A program made the position numbers and the translations under genes. 64,000 nucleotides of DNA, taken from assembly GCF_958979055.1 (NCBI RefSeq), contig NC_084893.1:28990487-29054486 (forward strand), given 5' to 3'. Below are positions 20,001-32,931 of the stretch, in pieces. Under the pieces are notes generated by a model, which had not been told where the DNA came from, made no database searches, and saw nothing but the letters and a program-made list of their open reading frames with translations. Every line of letters begins with the position of its first letter. The first letter of the stretch is position 1. The DNA is from Alnus glutinosa (lineage: Eukaryota > Streptophyta > Magnoliopsida > Fagales > Betulaceae).

Positions 20001-23000
20001 TATCACATATTATAGCATTGCTTCTTTTTGAGGATGGAAGTACACGGGAAATTGCTGCAGAGAATGGTATTGTATCTACTGCAATAGATATTTTGACCCA
20101 CTTTAAGGCTAGAAATGAGTCAGGGAATGAGCTTCTGGTCCCAAGGTGCATTAGTGCTTTACTGCTTATCTTGGATAACATGTTGCAGTCCAGACCCAAA
20201 AATTTTTCTGAGAGTCTGGAAGGAACTCCAGCAGGGTCTCAGCTGGATTCGTCAGGAGATCATGCTTCCTTTTCAGATCCTGCATCAGTTCATGAAAGAA
20301 AACCAGTTTCAGATGTCCATGAGAAAGAATCTGGTGCACCATTTGAAAAATTATTGGGGAAATCGACTGGCTATTTGACTGTTGAAGAGAGTCATAAGGT
20401 GCTACTAGTGGCTTGTGACTTGATAAAACAGCATGTGCCAGCAGTGATAATGCAGGCTCTTCTGCAATTATGTGCTCGCTTGACGAAAACACATTCACTA
20501 GCTTTGCAGTTCCTTGAAAATGGAGGTTTGGCTGCTCTTTTTAGTCTTCCAAGAAGTTGTTTTTTCCCTGGATATGACACTGTTGCATCTGCTATTGTCC
20601 GGCATCTCCTTGAAGATCCTCAGACACTGCAAACAGCTATGGAGTTGGAGATACGACAAACTTTGAGTGGAAATAGCCATGCTGGGCGTGTTTCTGCACG
20701 ATCTTTTTTGACATCAATGGCACCTGTTATCTCTAGGGATTCTGTGGTTTTCATGAAAGCTGCTGGTGCTGTTTGCCAGTTGGAGACATCTGGAGGTAGG
20801 TCCTTTATTGTGTTAGCCAAGGAAAAAGAGAAGGAAAAAGACAAATCAAAGGCATCTGGTGTTGAAACTGGATTATCTTCCAATGAATGTGTCCGGATTT
20901 CTGAAAATAAGATTCATGATGGATCAGGTAAATGCTCCAAAGGCCACAAAAAGATCCCTGCCAATCTCACTCAAGTAATTGATCAACTTCTTGATATAGT
21001 CTTGAAATACCCTTCACCAAAAAGCCTAGAAGTTGGTGTGAATAATTTATCTTCTATGGAGGTTGATGAACCCGCTACGAAGGTAAAGGGTAAATCAAAG
21101 GTTGATGAGACGATGAAATTAGAGTCTGAATCTGAAAGATCTGCAGGACTTGCTAAGGTAACTTTTGTCCTCAAGTTGTTAAGTGATGTTCTTCTGATGT
21201 ATGTACATGCAGTTGGGGTTATACTTAAACGGGATCTAGAAATGTGTCAACTCCGGGGATCTAATCCATCAGATAGTCCTGGAAATGGTGGTGGAATACT
21301 TCATCATGTTTTACATCGGTTACTTCCACTCTCTATTGATAAATCTGCAGGACCTGATGAATGGAGAGGCAAGTTGTCTGAAAAGGCTTCCTGGTTCCTC
21401 GTTGTTCTGTGTGGTCGTTCTGGTGAAGGCCGTAGACGAGTAATTAATGAACTTGTGAAAGCCTTATTCTCATTTTCAAACTTAGAGAGCAATTCTACTA
21501 CGAGCATTTTGTTGCCAGATAAGAAGGTTTTTGCTTTTGTTGAATTGGCATATTCTATTTTGTTGAAAAATTCATCCTCCAGCAACTTACCTGGTGGTTC
21601 AGGGTGCTCACCAGACATAGCAAAAATCATGATAGATGGAGGAATGGTTCGGTGCCTAACTAGCATTCTTCAAGTGATTGATTTGGACCATCCTGATGCT
21701 CCTAAAATTGTGAATCTTATACTTAAGTCTTTGGAAAGTTTAACAAGGGCTGCCAATGCTAGTGAGCAAATTTTTAAATCTGATGGGATGAACAAGAAAA
21801 AATCCATGGGGTTAAGTGGAAGACCCGATGATCAGTTAACTGCACCATTGGCTGTTCAGACCATGGAGCATAATCAGACTACAAACGAACAGGAGGAACT
21901 CAGAGATGCAGAGGGGAATGAACAACAGGATCATGGAAATTCTCAAAGTGAAGATAATCATAATGCAAATCCTAATGAATCTGTGGAGCAAGATATGAGA
22001 ATTGAAGTGGAGGGGACAATGGCTACCAACCCACCTGTGGCGCTTGGGATGGATTTCATGCGCGAGGAGATGGAAGAGGGTGGTGTTTTGCACAACACTG
22101 ACCAAATTGAGATGAATTTCCGTGTTGAGAATAGGGGAGATGATGATATGGGTGATGAAGATGATGACATGGGTGATGACGGCGAGGATGATGAGGATGA
22201 TGATGAGGGGGAGGATGAGGATGAGGATATAGCGGAAGATGGTGGTGGCATGATGTCTCTTGCTGATACAGATGTGGAAGACCATGATGATACGGGCTTG
22301 GGAGATGACTATAATGATGAGATGATTGATGAAGAGGATGATGATTTTCATGAAAATCGTGTCATAGAGGTAAGATGGAGGGAAGCCCTTGATGGGTTAG
22401 ATCATTTGCAGGTACTTGGGCAACCTGGGACTGCAGGTGGTTTAATTGATGTTGCAGCTGAACCTTTTGAAGGAGTTAATGTGGATGACCTTTTTGGTCT
22501 TCGTAGGCCCTTAGGTTTTGAACGCCGTCGTCAGACAGGTAGGTCTTCCTTTGAGCGATCTGTTGCGGAAGTAAATGGTTTTCAACATCCTCTCCTTTTA
22601 AGACCATCCCAGTCAGGGGATCTGGCCTCAATGAGGTCATCAGGTGGGAATTCCAGAGATGTGGAAGCTTTTTTGTCATCTGGGAGTTCTGATGCAGCTC
22701 ATTTCTACATGTTTGATGCTCCTGTTCCTCCATATGATCATGTCCTAAGGAGTCTCTTTGGTGACCGTTTGGTTGGGGCAGCACCCCCACCTTTGACTGA
22801 TTATTCTGTAGGTATGGACTCCTTGCAGTTACCTGGACGAAGAGGGCCTGGTGATGGTCGGTGGACTGATGATGGTCAACCACAAGCTGTTGCTCAAGCT
22901 GCTGCTATTGCACAGGCAGTAGAGGAACAGTTCATTTCTCAATTGCGCAGTATTGCCCCTGCAAACAGTCCTGCTGAAAGACAGTCCCAAAATTCAGGAG

Positions 23001-26000
23001 TGCAGGAGAAACAACCAGATGCCCTTCAATCCAATGATAGTCCAGTAGCGGCAGAGGGTGCTAACACCCACAGTCAACAAAGTGAAGGGCAACATCAAGA
23101 GAATGGTGATGAAACCACCCATCAAGAAGTTAACACAATGGTTGATAGTGTAACCTGTGGAGAACAAGTTACTCCAGAATCCATTCTTGAACATCCAGGC
23201 GAATGTTTACAGGCACATGAACCTATGACAATCCAACCATTTTCACTGAACACTACACCAAATGGGAATGATAGCATGGAAATTGGTGAAGGAAATGACA
23301 CTGCTGATGAGCTGGTAGGGACAATGCCAGGGTTTGTCAACTCATCTTCAGACTTTCAAGCTGATCTACAATGTGATGGGGGTTCTGAAGCACATGCAAG
23401 TCTCCATGATGTGCCAGTTCAGGCCACTGGTAGTGGTGGATCTTCAGGAACAGATGACCAGGCCAGTAATCTAGGTCTGGCAATTTCTGGTTTGCAGACA
23501 CCTAATCTAGATGATTTTCATGCAGCTTCTGTTCGTGCAAGTGTTGATGTTGATATGAATAGTACTGATGCTGAAGGAAATCAATCTGAGCAACCTGTGC
23601 CTGCCTCTGAATATGGTACAGACGAGCCATCATCAAGGCAAAACACACTGGTTACTCTGGACGCTGATCAGGCTGAGCAAACTAGTATGAATAATGAGGT
23701 GTCTGGTGCTAATGCTATTGATCCCACCTTCTTGGAAGCACTACCTGAAGATCTTCGGGCAGAAGTACTAGCTTCCCAGCAAGCTCAGTCTGTTCAAGCT
23801 CCGACTTATGCACCACCTTCAGCTGAAGATATTGATCCGGAGTTTTTAGCTGCTCTTCCTCCAGATATTCAAGCAGAAGTTTTGGCCCAACAAAGAGCTC
23901 AGAGGGTTGCGCAGCAGGCTGAAGGACAACCAGTTGACATGGATAATGCTTCAATCATTGCTACTTTTCCTGCTGATTTGCGTGAAGAGGTTTGCGTCTT
24001 TAACTTTCCTTTTCATACAAGTATCGAGTTGAGATAACTGTTTGTCTTTTTTATTCAGTTCTTACATCCTCGGCTTTTGCTTGTTTCAGGTACTTCTGAC
24101 TTCATCAGAAGCAGTTCTGTCTGCATTGCCCTCTCCATTACTAGCTGAAGCACAAATGCTAAGGGACCGAGCAATGAGTCATTATCAGGCTCGCAGCCTT
24201 TTTGCAGGCAGCCACAGGTTGAATAATCGGAGGAATGGGTTTGGTTTTGACAGACAGACGGTAATGGACAGGGGTGTTGGAGTTACAATAGGCCGGAGGA
24301 CAGGTTCTACCATTGCAGATAGCTTGAAGGTGAAGGAAATTGAAGGTGAGCCACTTTTGGACGCAAATGCGTTGAAAGCTTTGGTTCGGCTCCTGCGGTT
24401 AGCTCAGGTAATGCCACGTTCTATTCTATTGGTCATTTGGCTAAATAAACGAATTTAGTTGGAGATATTTGCGTTTTCTTTACCAGATTTTCCTGCAAAA
24501 GTGGTTTTTTTTTTTTTTTTTTTTTTTTCAAATAAAAGATGTAAAATGTATGATAGTTGAAAATAAATATTAGCTCTACAATAAAGAAATCAACAGAATC
24601 TATGTTGAAGGTTGGTTCAATTAACGGAAAAAAACTTACATTGATCTGGTAAAGGAATTATTAATTCAGTTAGTATTAGGTTGGACTCTGAACTGATGAT
24701 TTGGACTTTATGTATCAACTCTTGTCGTGGACAAATCCTAAAGAAAAATTATGTGAGGAAAGAGGTCAAAATTGTTCTAGAATCCAGAATGCCTATATTC
24801 TTGATTTTGATGGGAAATTTCATTATTTTTCAAAATTCTGTAAAAAAGTGAGCCTGACTAAAGATGGTACTGCAAGTTACTTGGCAATGAGATGTGTGTG
24901 TGTGGGCGCACTATATTATGATATCTGTCTAATTGTTTTCTTTATGTGGTTAGCCCCTTGGCAAAGGCCTCTTGCAGAGACTCTTGTTAAACCTATGTGC
25001 ACATAGTGTTACAAGGGCAATTCTAGTGCGTCTTTTGCTTGATATGATGAAGCCTGAGGCTGAAGGTTCAGTCGGTGGATTGGCAACAATTAACTCCCAG
25101 AGGCTTTATGGTTGTCAATCAAATGTTGTTTATGGTCGATCCCAGTTGTTGGATGGTAAGAGTTTCATCTGATGTTACCAGAACCATCTGCTTAATTTTT
25201 TGTTTATGTATTAATTTTTTATTGTTAATGCTATCTCAAATTTTGTCCCTTAACAGGTCTTCCTCCACTGGTCTTGCGTCGAGCTTTTGAGATTTTGACA
25301 TATTTGGCTACTAATCATTCTGCTGTTGCCAATATGTTATTCTACTTTGATCCCTTACTTGTTCCAGAGCCTCTAAGTCCTATATGTATGGAAAGCAAGA
25401 AGGATAAAGGCAAGGAGAAAATTGTGGAAGGAGGATTTGCATCAAAACCTTTGGGGAACTCTCTGGATGTGGATGTTCCGTTGATACTGTTCCTGAAGCT
25501 TTTGAATCGACCGCTTTTTCTGCGCAGCACTGCTCACCTTGAGCAGGTAGATCTGATGTCTTGGTCAAGTGATTTCAAAATAGCTTAGGCCACAATCTCT
25601 CTATTTCTAATTATATATTATTATATTAGCTTGTTCCATAATCTTGTTATAATTAAATGTAATAACCTGGAGTCCATCTTGTTTTAATTTTTATATTTTT
25701 TTTCGCTATTTTTTTTCTAAATGCTGCAGGTCATGAGTCTACTTCAAGTAGTTGTTTATACTGCTGCATCAAATTTAGAGTACCAGCCTCAATCTGAACC
25801 AGCAACAGCGAATTCTCAGGATTTGCCAGTCAATGAAGCTTCTGGTGACGTCCAAAAAGATACTCCTTCAACGGAACCAGAGTCTAAGCAAGAGGATAAA
25901 CATGCCAGTGCTGAGTCATCCACTTCAGATGGAAAGAGGAGCATTGATACATATAATATCTTTTTACGATTGCCCCAATCAGAACTTCGCAATCTGTGCT

Positions 26001-29000
26001 GCATTCTTGGTCGTGAGGGGTACTTTTAATTCTCTGAACCTTATGTCTGGATGGTTTAGATATTCTCTTTACTATTTATTATTTTGTAGCCTGTATAACT
26101 CTCTTTAATGTCCTGCTAACCATTAGGATACTTGCATTTCACTTCATCTATGTATCCGCTTCCTGTCTTCAGTACTCTCCTTTTTAATTTTTCTCTGCTA
26201 CAGCATTCTCCCTCTCCTTTTTCCCCCCTTCTTTTTGTCTTAACTCAGATAAATGAGTGACTAACCTGTTCTATTAACTTACTTAGGCTTTCAGATAAAG
26301 TTTATATGCTTTCCGGTGAGGTGCTGAAGAAGTTGGCCTCAGTTGTTGCACCCCATCGTATGTTATTTACTTCAGAGCTCTCTGAATTATCCCGTGGATT
26401 GAGCAGTTCGGCTGTCGATGAGCTTGTCACTCTGCGGAAAACACACATGCTAGGTTTAAGTGCTGGTTCCATGGCTGGTGCAGCAATCCTACGTGTACTA
26501 CAAGCACTTAGTACACTCACTTCACCTAGCATAAATGAGAGTACAGGACTTGAGAGTGATGGGGAGCAGGAGCAGGAGGAGCAAGCTACTATGAAAAAGC
26601 TGCATGTCGCACTTGAGCCATTGTGGCAAGAATTGAGCGACTGTATAAGTGTGACTGAGACACAGCTGGGTCAAAGCTCCTCTCATACCATGCCAAATGT
26701 AAATGTTGGGGAGCATATCCAGGGGACCTCTTCTTCATCTCCTCTTCCTCCTGGGACCCAGAGACTCTTGCCCTTCATTGAGGCTTTCTTTGTTTTGAGT
26801 GAAAAGCTACAAGCAAACCAGTCTATTATGCAGCAAGATCATGCCAATATAACTGCAAGAGAAGTCAATGAATCTTCTGGGAGTTCAGCCTCTTTAATCA
26901 CAAAGTGCAGTGTGGATTCTCAGAAGAAGCTTGATGGTGCCATCACATTTACAAGGTTTGCTGAGAAGCACCGACGGCTTTTGAATGCTTTTATTAGACA
27001 GAATCCAGGTTTATTGGAGAAATCACTTTCAATGCTGCTGAAGGCACCAAGGCTGATTGATTTTGACAATAAGCGAGCATATTTCCGTTCAAGAATTAGG
27101 CAGCAGCATGAGCAGCATCTCTCTGGCCCATTGCGGATAAGTGTGCGGAGGGCTTACGTTTTGGAGGACTCATACAATCAGTTGCGGATGCGTCCCACTC
27201 TGGATCTAAAGGGACGATTGAATGTGCAATTTCAAGGTGAAGAGGGTATTGATGCTGGAGGTCTGACAAGAGAATGGTATCAATTACTGTCAAGGGTTAT
27301 ATTTGACAAGGGGGCATTACTTTTCACTACTGTGGGAAACAATGCAACGTTCCAGCCAAACCCCAATTCTGTTTACCAGACAGAACATCTTTCCTACTTC
27401 AAGTTCGTGGGCCGAGTGGTAATTTCTTTGGGACCAGTTCTGATATTGGTTATATATATATATATATTGTTATCATAGATGGTTTTTGCAACTGTAGTCC
27501 AAAGGTTTTTTTACATTTTTCTCTGAATTGTTGTGCAGGTTGCAAAGGCATTGTTTGATGGGCAGCTTCTGGATGTCTATTTTACTCGATCATTCTACAA
27601 GCACATACTTGGTGCCAAGGTGACTTACCATGATATAGAGGCTGTTGATCCTGATTACTACAAGAATTTAAAGTGGATGTTGGAGGTCAGTAGGTTCATA
27701 TACTAACAATCCGGTGTCTTTTTATTTTATTTTATTTTTTTACCCTTGTGGTTCTACTGACATTTTGCTATGGCTGTTCTGTTTGGAATATCACTTTTTG
27801 TCTCATTTTCTATATCTGACCTTTTTCAGAATGATGTGAATGACATTCCTGACCTGACATTTAGCATGGATGCGGATGAGGAAAAGCATATCCTTTACGG
27901 AAAAAACGAGGTATGTAAATTACAAGTTATGATCTGTTTCTTAAATTGTATAGAATTTGGTTACTCTTCAAGCTGCTTTGCTTTTGTAAAATCTTCAGAA
28001 CTTTCAATCTGATCTTCTTAAGACTGAGTAATTTTTCAAAGATTACATCAAGTTGTCTGAAGTAAGATCTTTGTTTATTGTGGTTTTTTTTTTCTTGAAA
28101 AGGTTACTGATTATGAGCTTAAACCCGGGGGAAGAAATATAAGGGTTACAGAAGAAACAAAGCATGAGTATGTTGACCTTGTTGCTGGACACATCTTGAC
28201 AAATGCTATCCGTCCTCAAATTAATTCCTTTTTAGAAGGCTTCACTGAATTGGTACCACGAGAACTTATCTCTATTTTCAATGATAAAGAGCTTGAGCTA
28301 CTTATAAGTGGACTTCCAGAAATTGATTGTAAGTTTGGCTTTCCTATGCGGTCATTGAATATTTGTGGTGTTCTTTTGCTTTTACTTAGAAGTATCTGAT
28401 TGGTGTCATTGCTTTTGCAGTGGAGGATTTGAAGGCCAACGCAGAGTATACTGGCTATACAGCAGCATCTAGTGTTATTCAATGGTTTTGGGAGGTTGTT
28501 ACGGCTTTCAGCAAGGAAGATATGGCAAGACTACTGCAATTTGTCACTGGAACTTCGAAGGTAACTTATTGCACATACATGAAATGGTGGTAGTTTGATG
28601 CACAACATAATATAAGTGGACTCATATGTTTTGCACTAATGTGACTCTTATTTTCACCCTCCCCCCGGGTTTCCTTTCACTTTTAATATTTCTAAAATAC
28701 TCCTTTGCAATAATGCTAGACGTCATTGATTAAGATGTGATGTTATGCTTTAGCATATGTTCTTTTGCTGTCCCCTCGACCAATCTTTTGTTTTGCTCTG
28801 TTTTTATTTTTTTTAATTGTCAATCTTTCTTTCCCGTGAAATCTGACTTGACAGTGTGGGTTCAGTTCCAAGAATTTGTCTTTGAATGGCAAGGGCAGAA
28901 CTTTTATTATTTCAATTTACTAGATTTTTATCTTGTTTGGGTAATGCATTGACTTCCGGTTGTTTCCTCATCTGAAATGCAATCCTTTTAAGTGCTGTGA

Positions 29001-29463
29001 ATTTTGATTCTCAGCATTGGTTAGCCAAACCAAGTAGTTGGAGCAAGGGTTTGTAAAGCTGGTTTAGGGTTTTTGTTTTGGTTGTAGTAATTATGAATTG
29101 TATGTTTGATTTTAGGCCACTACATATTTATGATAATTCAGGTTCCTTTGGAGGGTTTCAAGGCTTTGCAAGGTATTTCTGGTCCTCAAAGGTTTCAGAT
29201 TCACAAGGCATATGGAGCTCCTGACCGGCTGCCCTCGGCTCATACATGGTCTGTGTAAAGATATATTACAGCCTTTATCTTTTGTAGCCATATGGAATCA
29301 AAGTGTCTGCTTTTTAGGGCTTAAACTAACTAATTCACTTTTCCCTCCTTCGTTCTGCAGCTTTAATCAGCTTGACCTTCCCGAGTATACCTCAAAGGAA
29401 CAGCTTCAAGAACGCCTGCTGCTTGCTATCCATGAAGCCAATGAAGGGTTTGGCTTTGGTTGA
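14049..29463 (+). CDS. UPL1: Giant HECT E3 ubiquitin-protein ligase, UPL1/UPL2 type
   Basis: This ligase accepts ubiquitin from an E2 on a cysteine and passes it to substrates. I join 15 exons: 14049-14081, 15373-15468, 15548-15754, 15986-23989, 24090-24407, 24954-25155, 25257-25546, 25730-26019, 26287-27418, 27539-27685, 27830-27910, 28103-28328, 28421-28560, 29142-29248 and 29361-29463. The product is 3791 aa, close to Arabidopsis UPL1 (about 3680 aa). Order: MKLKRRRA start, DUF908/DUF913-type armadillo regions (first ~900 residues), UBA (about 1298-1340, [15 protein letters not shown]), UIM (about 1344-1361, [11 protein letters not shown]), acidic tract (about 2160-2235), ubiquitin-binding repeats with the pattern I-D-P-x-F-L-x-A-L-P (about 2690 and 2728), and a C-terminal HECT domain from about 3440. 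The catalytic cysteine is Cys3758 in SAHTCFNQLDLP. UPL1 and UPL2 cannot be told apart from this alone. One exon of 8004 bp carries 70% of the protein. Confidence 0.97.
15161..15290 (+). repeat. 50-bp tandem repeat in UPL intron 1
   Basis: Two identical 50-bp units (15181-15230, 15231-15280) are preceded by the last 20 bp of a unit and followed by a 10-bp partial unit. It lies about 80 bp upstream of exon 2 (15373). Perfect identity suggests recent slippage or unequal exchange. Confidence 0.95.
24502..24528 (+). repeat. Poly-T run in UPL intron 5
   Basis: A run of about 27 T in the intron 24408-24953. No coding role. Confidence 0.85.
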
Positions 29464-31000
29464 CCCTAAGTTTAACGTGATATTGTGGCCCCCGCAGTGC
29501 CAGCAATCTGCCTTTAAAATTGCCATGTACATGTCAGTTAGACATCCTTTTCCATTATTCCATCCTTTAAAATTTCTTATTCATCATCTACTTCTACTGC
29601 TACTATATTATTTATTCGAGTTTTTTGGTGTAACAAGCAAGGCGAGTTCTCTACAGAATCGCTAGCATTTTCTGGTATTGGACATTGAGGTCCTAGAGAA
29701 TATGTCAGCGCAATAAAATTTTATTTTAATATATTTTTGTGCTTGATTGAATCTAGAAAACAATGAGTGGAAGGAAGGGTTAGGTATTAAGATTGCCTGG
29801 GAAGAAAGCTAATCTAGCAAAGACAGTTTATAAATTTTCTTTCCATCTTTCTGTTTAACAACCAAGTGGAGCAAAATGCTGAGTATACATAAATCCGGCT
29901 GTGCATGCCTGGTGTGTCCAGAATAGGATCCTCTCCATATCTAAGTGAAATCTTGAAATGGTGTGTTCTTGATCTGTAAAGCGTGTGTTGATGGTTTTGA
30001 TTACTACACCATTGCTCTTATTGCCATTTCCTTTTGTGGTGCAGGTAAAAGAGACTGCCCCAGGTGGACAATAAAATTCAGGAGATGGAAGGCCAGGAGC
30101 TTTCTTGAAAGCTTTTTTTTTTTTTTCCTCTCTCTTTCTCTCATTGAGGCTGGCAATCAGTTATTATTATTTTTATTATTATCAATTCAACAGATGATAA
30201 TTATGCTTTTGCGGAATGGTGGGCTGCTCAGCAAGAATTGGCTAGAAAATGTTAATTCTTTGGATTCTTGCCTAGTGGGGAAGTGTACAAAATGTTGATG
30301 GACATATATTTTCATTGTTCATAGTAGGTTTTTTGTTGATAGAGTATTTAGCCTCGAGCTTTATCCTTTATAGAGCCTTATAAATTAGTTTCTGTAACCA
30401 CATAGCAGGGTATGTATTATGTATATTTAATGACGTAAATTGTAGACAGGTTCTCTCTTCTCTTCCTTTTGCTTTACTTGAAATAGTGTTAATTAAATTT
30501 TCTCAACTTGTAGCAGTTTAAATCCATCTAAAGATTATGGGGACATGTTACTTCGGAGGACTTTGCGTTGTAAATCTTTTGAAACTTTTTTTCTTTTCAT
30601 CAATGAATTATGAAAGCCGTTGTACTTTTTACCACTGGTTGTATATTCATTGTTGGGCCATGTATTTTTCTCGTTTTTAAAAACATGTTAGCAGTGTTAA
30701 GACGATTTGTAGCACATGGCCCACCTCGTACCTACTGCCGGTGGACCTCAAATGATTTTGAATTGGCTGATTTTTATCAAATTGCCACATTGATGTCCTT
30801 CATTATCTTACTGGATTGGGATTTGGTGCAATGCTTAGGGGTGCTGCGTCGGGTTCAATAGCTCTTCTCTGAACTTTTTTTTTTTTTTTCATAAAATAAA
30901 CTGCTCATATCTCGAGCACACTACACAGAGAGAGAGAGAGAAAAAGAAAAAGAAAAAAAGGGCACTGTGAGTGTCACTAGGGTGGGTGGTTGAGCTACCT
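29464..31000. other. 3' UTR of the HECT ligase gene and intergenic DNA
   Basis: T-rich DNA that probably includes the ligase 3' UTR. It contains poly-T at about 30112-30126 and 30866-30880 and a short AG run at 30928-30941. I found no convincing exon. Confidence 0.6.
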
Positions 31001-31171
31001 TGTTGGAACAAACAACTCTTTAACCGATGACTCTTCTGAAGATGTAGAGTTAGTTTGTGATTCTAAAGATATAGAGTTAGATCTTTTCTATCTTATCAGA
31101 AGAGTAAAATGTTTAATTTATATTACTTTAGTCTCTAGAGTACACGGCTGTTTGGTCCAGTCCTAGTTGAT
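31001..31171 (+). repeat. Copia LTR copy A (truncated)
   Basis: Starts TGTTGGAACAAACAACTC and is colinear with copy B at 32070-32240, with roughly 8% mismatch by eye. It stops abruptly after TCCTAGTTGATCA, where the inverted integrase fragment begins. Confidence 0.85.
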
Positions 31172-31175
31172 CAAT

Positions 31176-31860
31176 TTAGAGAATGTAGGAAACTCCCATA
31201 GAATTTAGAGAAGTTTGAAGGGGTTTGAATTCACCACCATTGTCACTTTGGACAGAGATAATTTTAGTACCAAAATAGGTTTCAAATAAGTTGTTTGAAA
31301 CGAAGGAAAGTAGGACAAACAGCAGACTTTGATTCAAGAGGATATAACCATGTGTATTTGCTAAAATCATCGACAATACTCAAATAAAAACGATTGTTGT
31401 TTACAAAGGTTTGAAAAGCTGGGCCCCATACATCAAGAAACAACAATTGTAAAGGAATGTTGGAAATAAAAGGACTGCTACTAAAATGAAGACGATGGCT
31501 CTTTCCCTGCTGACATGGAGAGCAGATGGAAGAGATCTTAGAGGAGGTCACGGGCAGTTTATTTGACTTGATGACTTGACTGGTGATAGGAGACGCGGGA
31601 TGGCCCAATCGAAGATGCCATTGGTCCAAGGAAATTCTTTCACCAATGAAAGCAACAAGAAACTTGGAGGAAGCTTGATAGGTTGGCCATGGATAAAGTC
31701 CGAACTTACTAGGGCCTCGGAGGAGGAGTTTGCGGGATAGAAGGTCCTTAACATAAAAATAAGAGGGATGAAACTCAATAAAAACCTGGTTATCTAGAGT
31801 GAATTGATTTACATAAATCAAATTCTTTTGTATTTGAGGAACATGAAATAAAGATCTCAC
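31176..31860 (-). pseudogene. Copia GAG-pre-integrase/integrase fragment, inverted
   Basis: Two overlapping minus-strand frames read as copia polyprotein: WHLRLGHP and a CSPCQQGKSH zinc-finger half typical of the pre-integrase domain, then FLDVWGPA, IVDDFSKYTWLY and, after a frameshift, VQSDNGGEF of the integrase core. It is broken by at least one frameshift, and both ends are cut off. Its direction is opposite to the flanking LTRs. Confidence 0.88.
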
Positions 31861-31861
31861 G

Positions 31862-32062
31862 TCAAATCCTGTCTATCATGCTCGCATTAAGCATATAGAA
31901 ATTGACTATCATTTTGTACGGGACATGGTTGCCTCCTTAATGTTCAATTTATCTCCGGAAAAGACCAGCTTGCCGACATTCTCACAAAGCCTTTGGCTGC
32001 CGCCCGATTCATCATTCTCAAGACCAACCTCAACTTTCGGTTGCTTACAACATTGAGTTTGA
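31862..32062 (+). pseudogene. Copia reverse transcriptase/RNase H C-terminal fragment
   Basis: On the plus strand, NPVYHARIKHIEIDYHFVRD and, after a frame change, LADILTKPLAAARF are the last conserved segments of copia polyproteins, directly ahead of the polypurine tract and 3' LTR. Frame changes make it non-functional. Confidence 0.85.
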
Positions 32063-32069
32063 GGGGGCG

Positions 32070-32310
32070 TATTGGAACAAATAACTCTTCAACCGATGAC
32101 TCTTCTAAAGATGTAGAGTTAGTTTGTGATTCTATAGATATAGAGTTAGATCTCTTCTATCTTATCAGAAGAGTGAAGTGTTTAATTTATTCTACTTTAG
32201 TCTCTAGAGTACACGGTTGTTTGGTACAGTCCTAGTTGATGTATACTTGTATTTCTCAGATTGTTCTATATATATTCAAGCTATTGCTCTGCACTATAGA
32301 AAGGTAGGCA
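32070..32310 (+). repeat. Copia 3' LTR copy B
   Basis: The first ~170 bp repeat copy A. It starts TATTGGAAC, so the usual TG end is mutated to TA. The right end is uncertain and is placed where LTR-like sequence fades, near GGTAGGCAGC. Confidence 0.75.
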
Positions 32311-32339
32311 GCATTATGCAAAATATCTTTAAATTCTAT

Positions 32340-32927
32340 ACCATATAATTAGGTTAACTACATTTTACCCCCTTTAAACATCATTCCTTTTGTAATGTTC
32401 CACTTCCTTTAATGTTTTAATTTTTTTGTAAAGTCCTCCCAAATTTATTATCAGGGTTACAATGTCCTCTTTCTGCGACAAAAATAACAAAAATACCCTT
32501 TATAAGAAAAAAAAAAAAAAAATTTACTTTCTCATGATATATAAAGAGAAAGTGTTGCAGGACCCGAGCATCTTAGGCTGTGGGTCCTACCCACCCGGAT
32601 TATGGGGGTTACGCAACCCTTCTCTTCTCTACCACCTGAAGTTTGTTTGTTTGTTTTGTTTGTTTGTTTTTTTTTTTTTTTAAGAAAAAAAATTTACCGC
32701 CATCTTACGCCATTCATTTTATATCATTTTATCTCACTTCTCCCGCCTCTTCACTTTACTCCCCGCCTTCTGCTTTTTGTGCACCTCTCGACTCTCGTGC
32801 GATTTCTTCATTGAGTGCGATTTCAACGGAGACTCCAGCTCGCGCGTTCCAGCTCTGCCATTGATTCGATACTGCTCTCTCTCTCCGTTGCTTGGGTGCT
32901 TGGGGTTTAGTTCAAAGTGGTATGGGG
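32340..32927. other. Intergenic DNA after the copia remnant
   Basis: Begins with GGTTAACTACATTTTACCCC, which resembles the end of plant Mutator-type MITEs, but I found no matching opposite end. It then has A and T homopolymers and a CT-rich stretch that could be the leader of the candidate exon at 32932. Confidence 0.4.
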
Positions 32928-32931
32928 CTAT

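Larger units (their letters stand above)
31001..32310 (+). mobile_element. Rearranged Ty1/copia LTR retrotransposon remnant
   Basis: Two same-direction LTR copies (31001-31171, cut short at its 3' end, and from 32070) enclose about 900 bp. The interior holds an integrase fragment on the minus strand and an RNase H end on the plus strand. A purine-rich tract GAGGGGGCG sits just before the second LTR, so that copy is the 3' LTR. Gag, protease and most of the reverse transcriptase are missing, so it is non-functional. The right end is uncertain. Confidence 0.85.

Noticed and set aside
21836..22351. Minus-strand Ile-rich and Ser-rich frames
   Set aside because: Antisense shadows of the acidic tract of the ligase; Ser/Ile runs arise from the reversed GAT/GAG repeats.
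22476..22883. Long minus-strand frame (135 aa) opposite the ligase
   Set aside because: Lies fully inside a coding exon on the other strand, with no recognisable protein features.
31993..32235. 80-aa frame running from the RNase H fragment into the LTR
   Set aside because: Only the first part is copia protein; the rest is LTR and not a separate gene.
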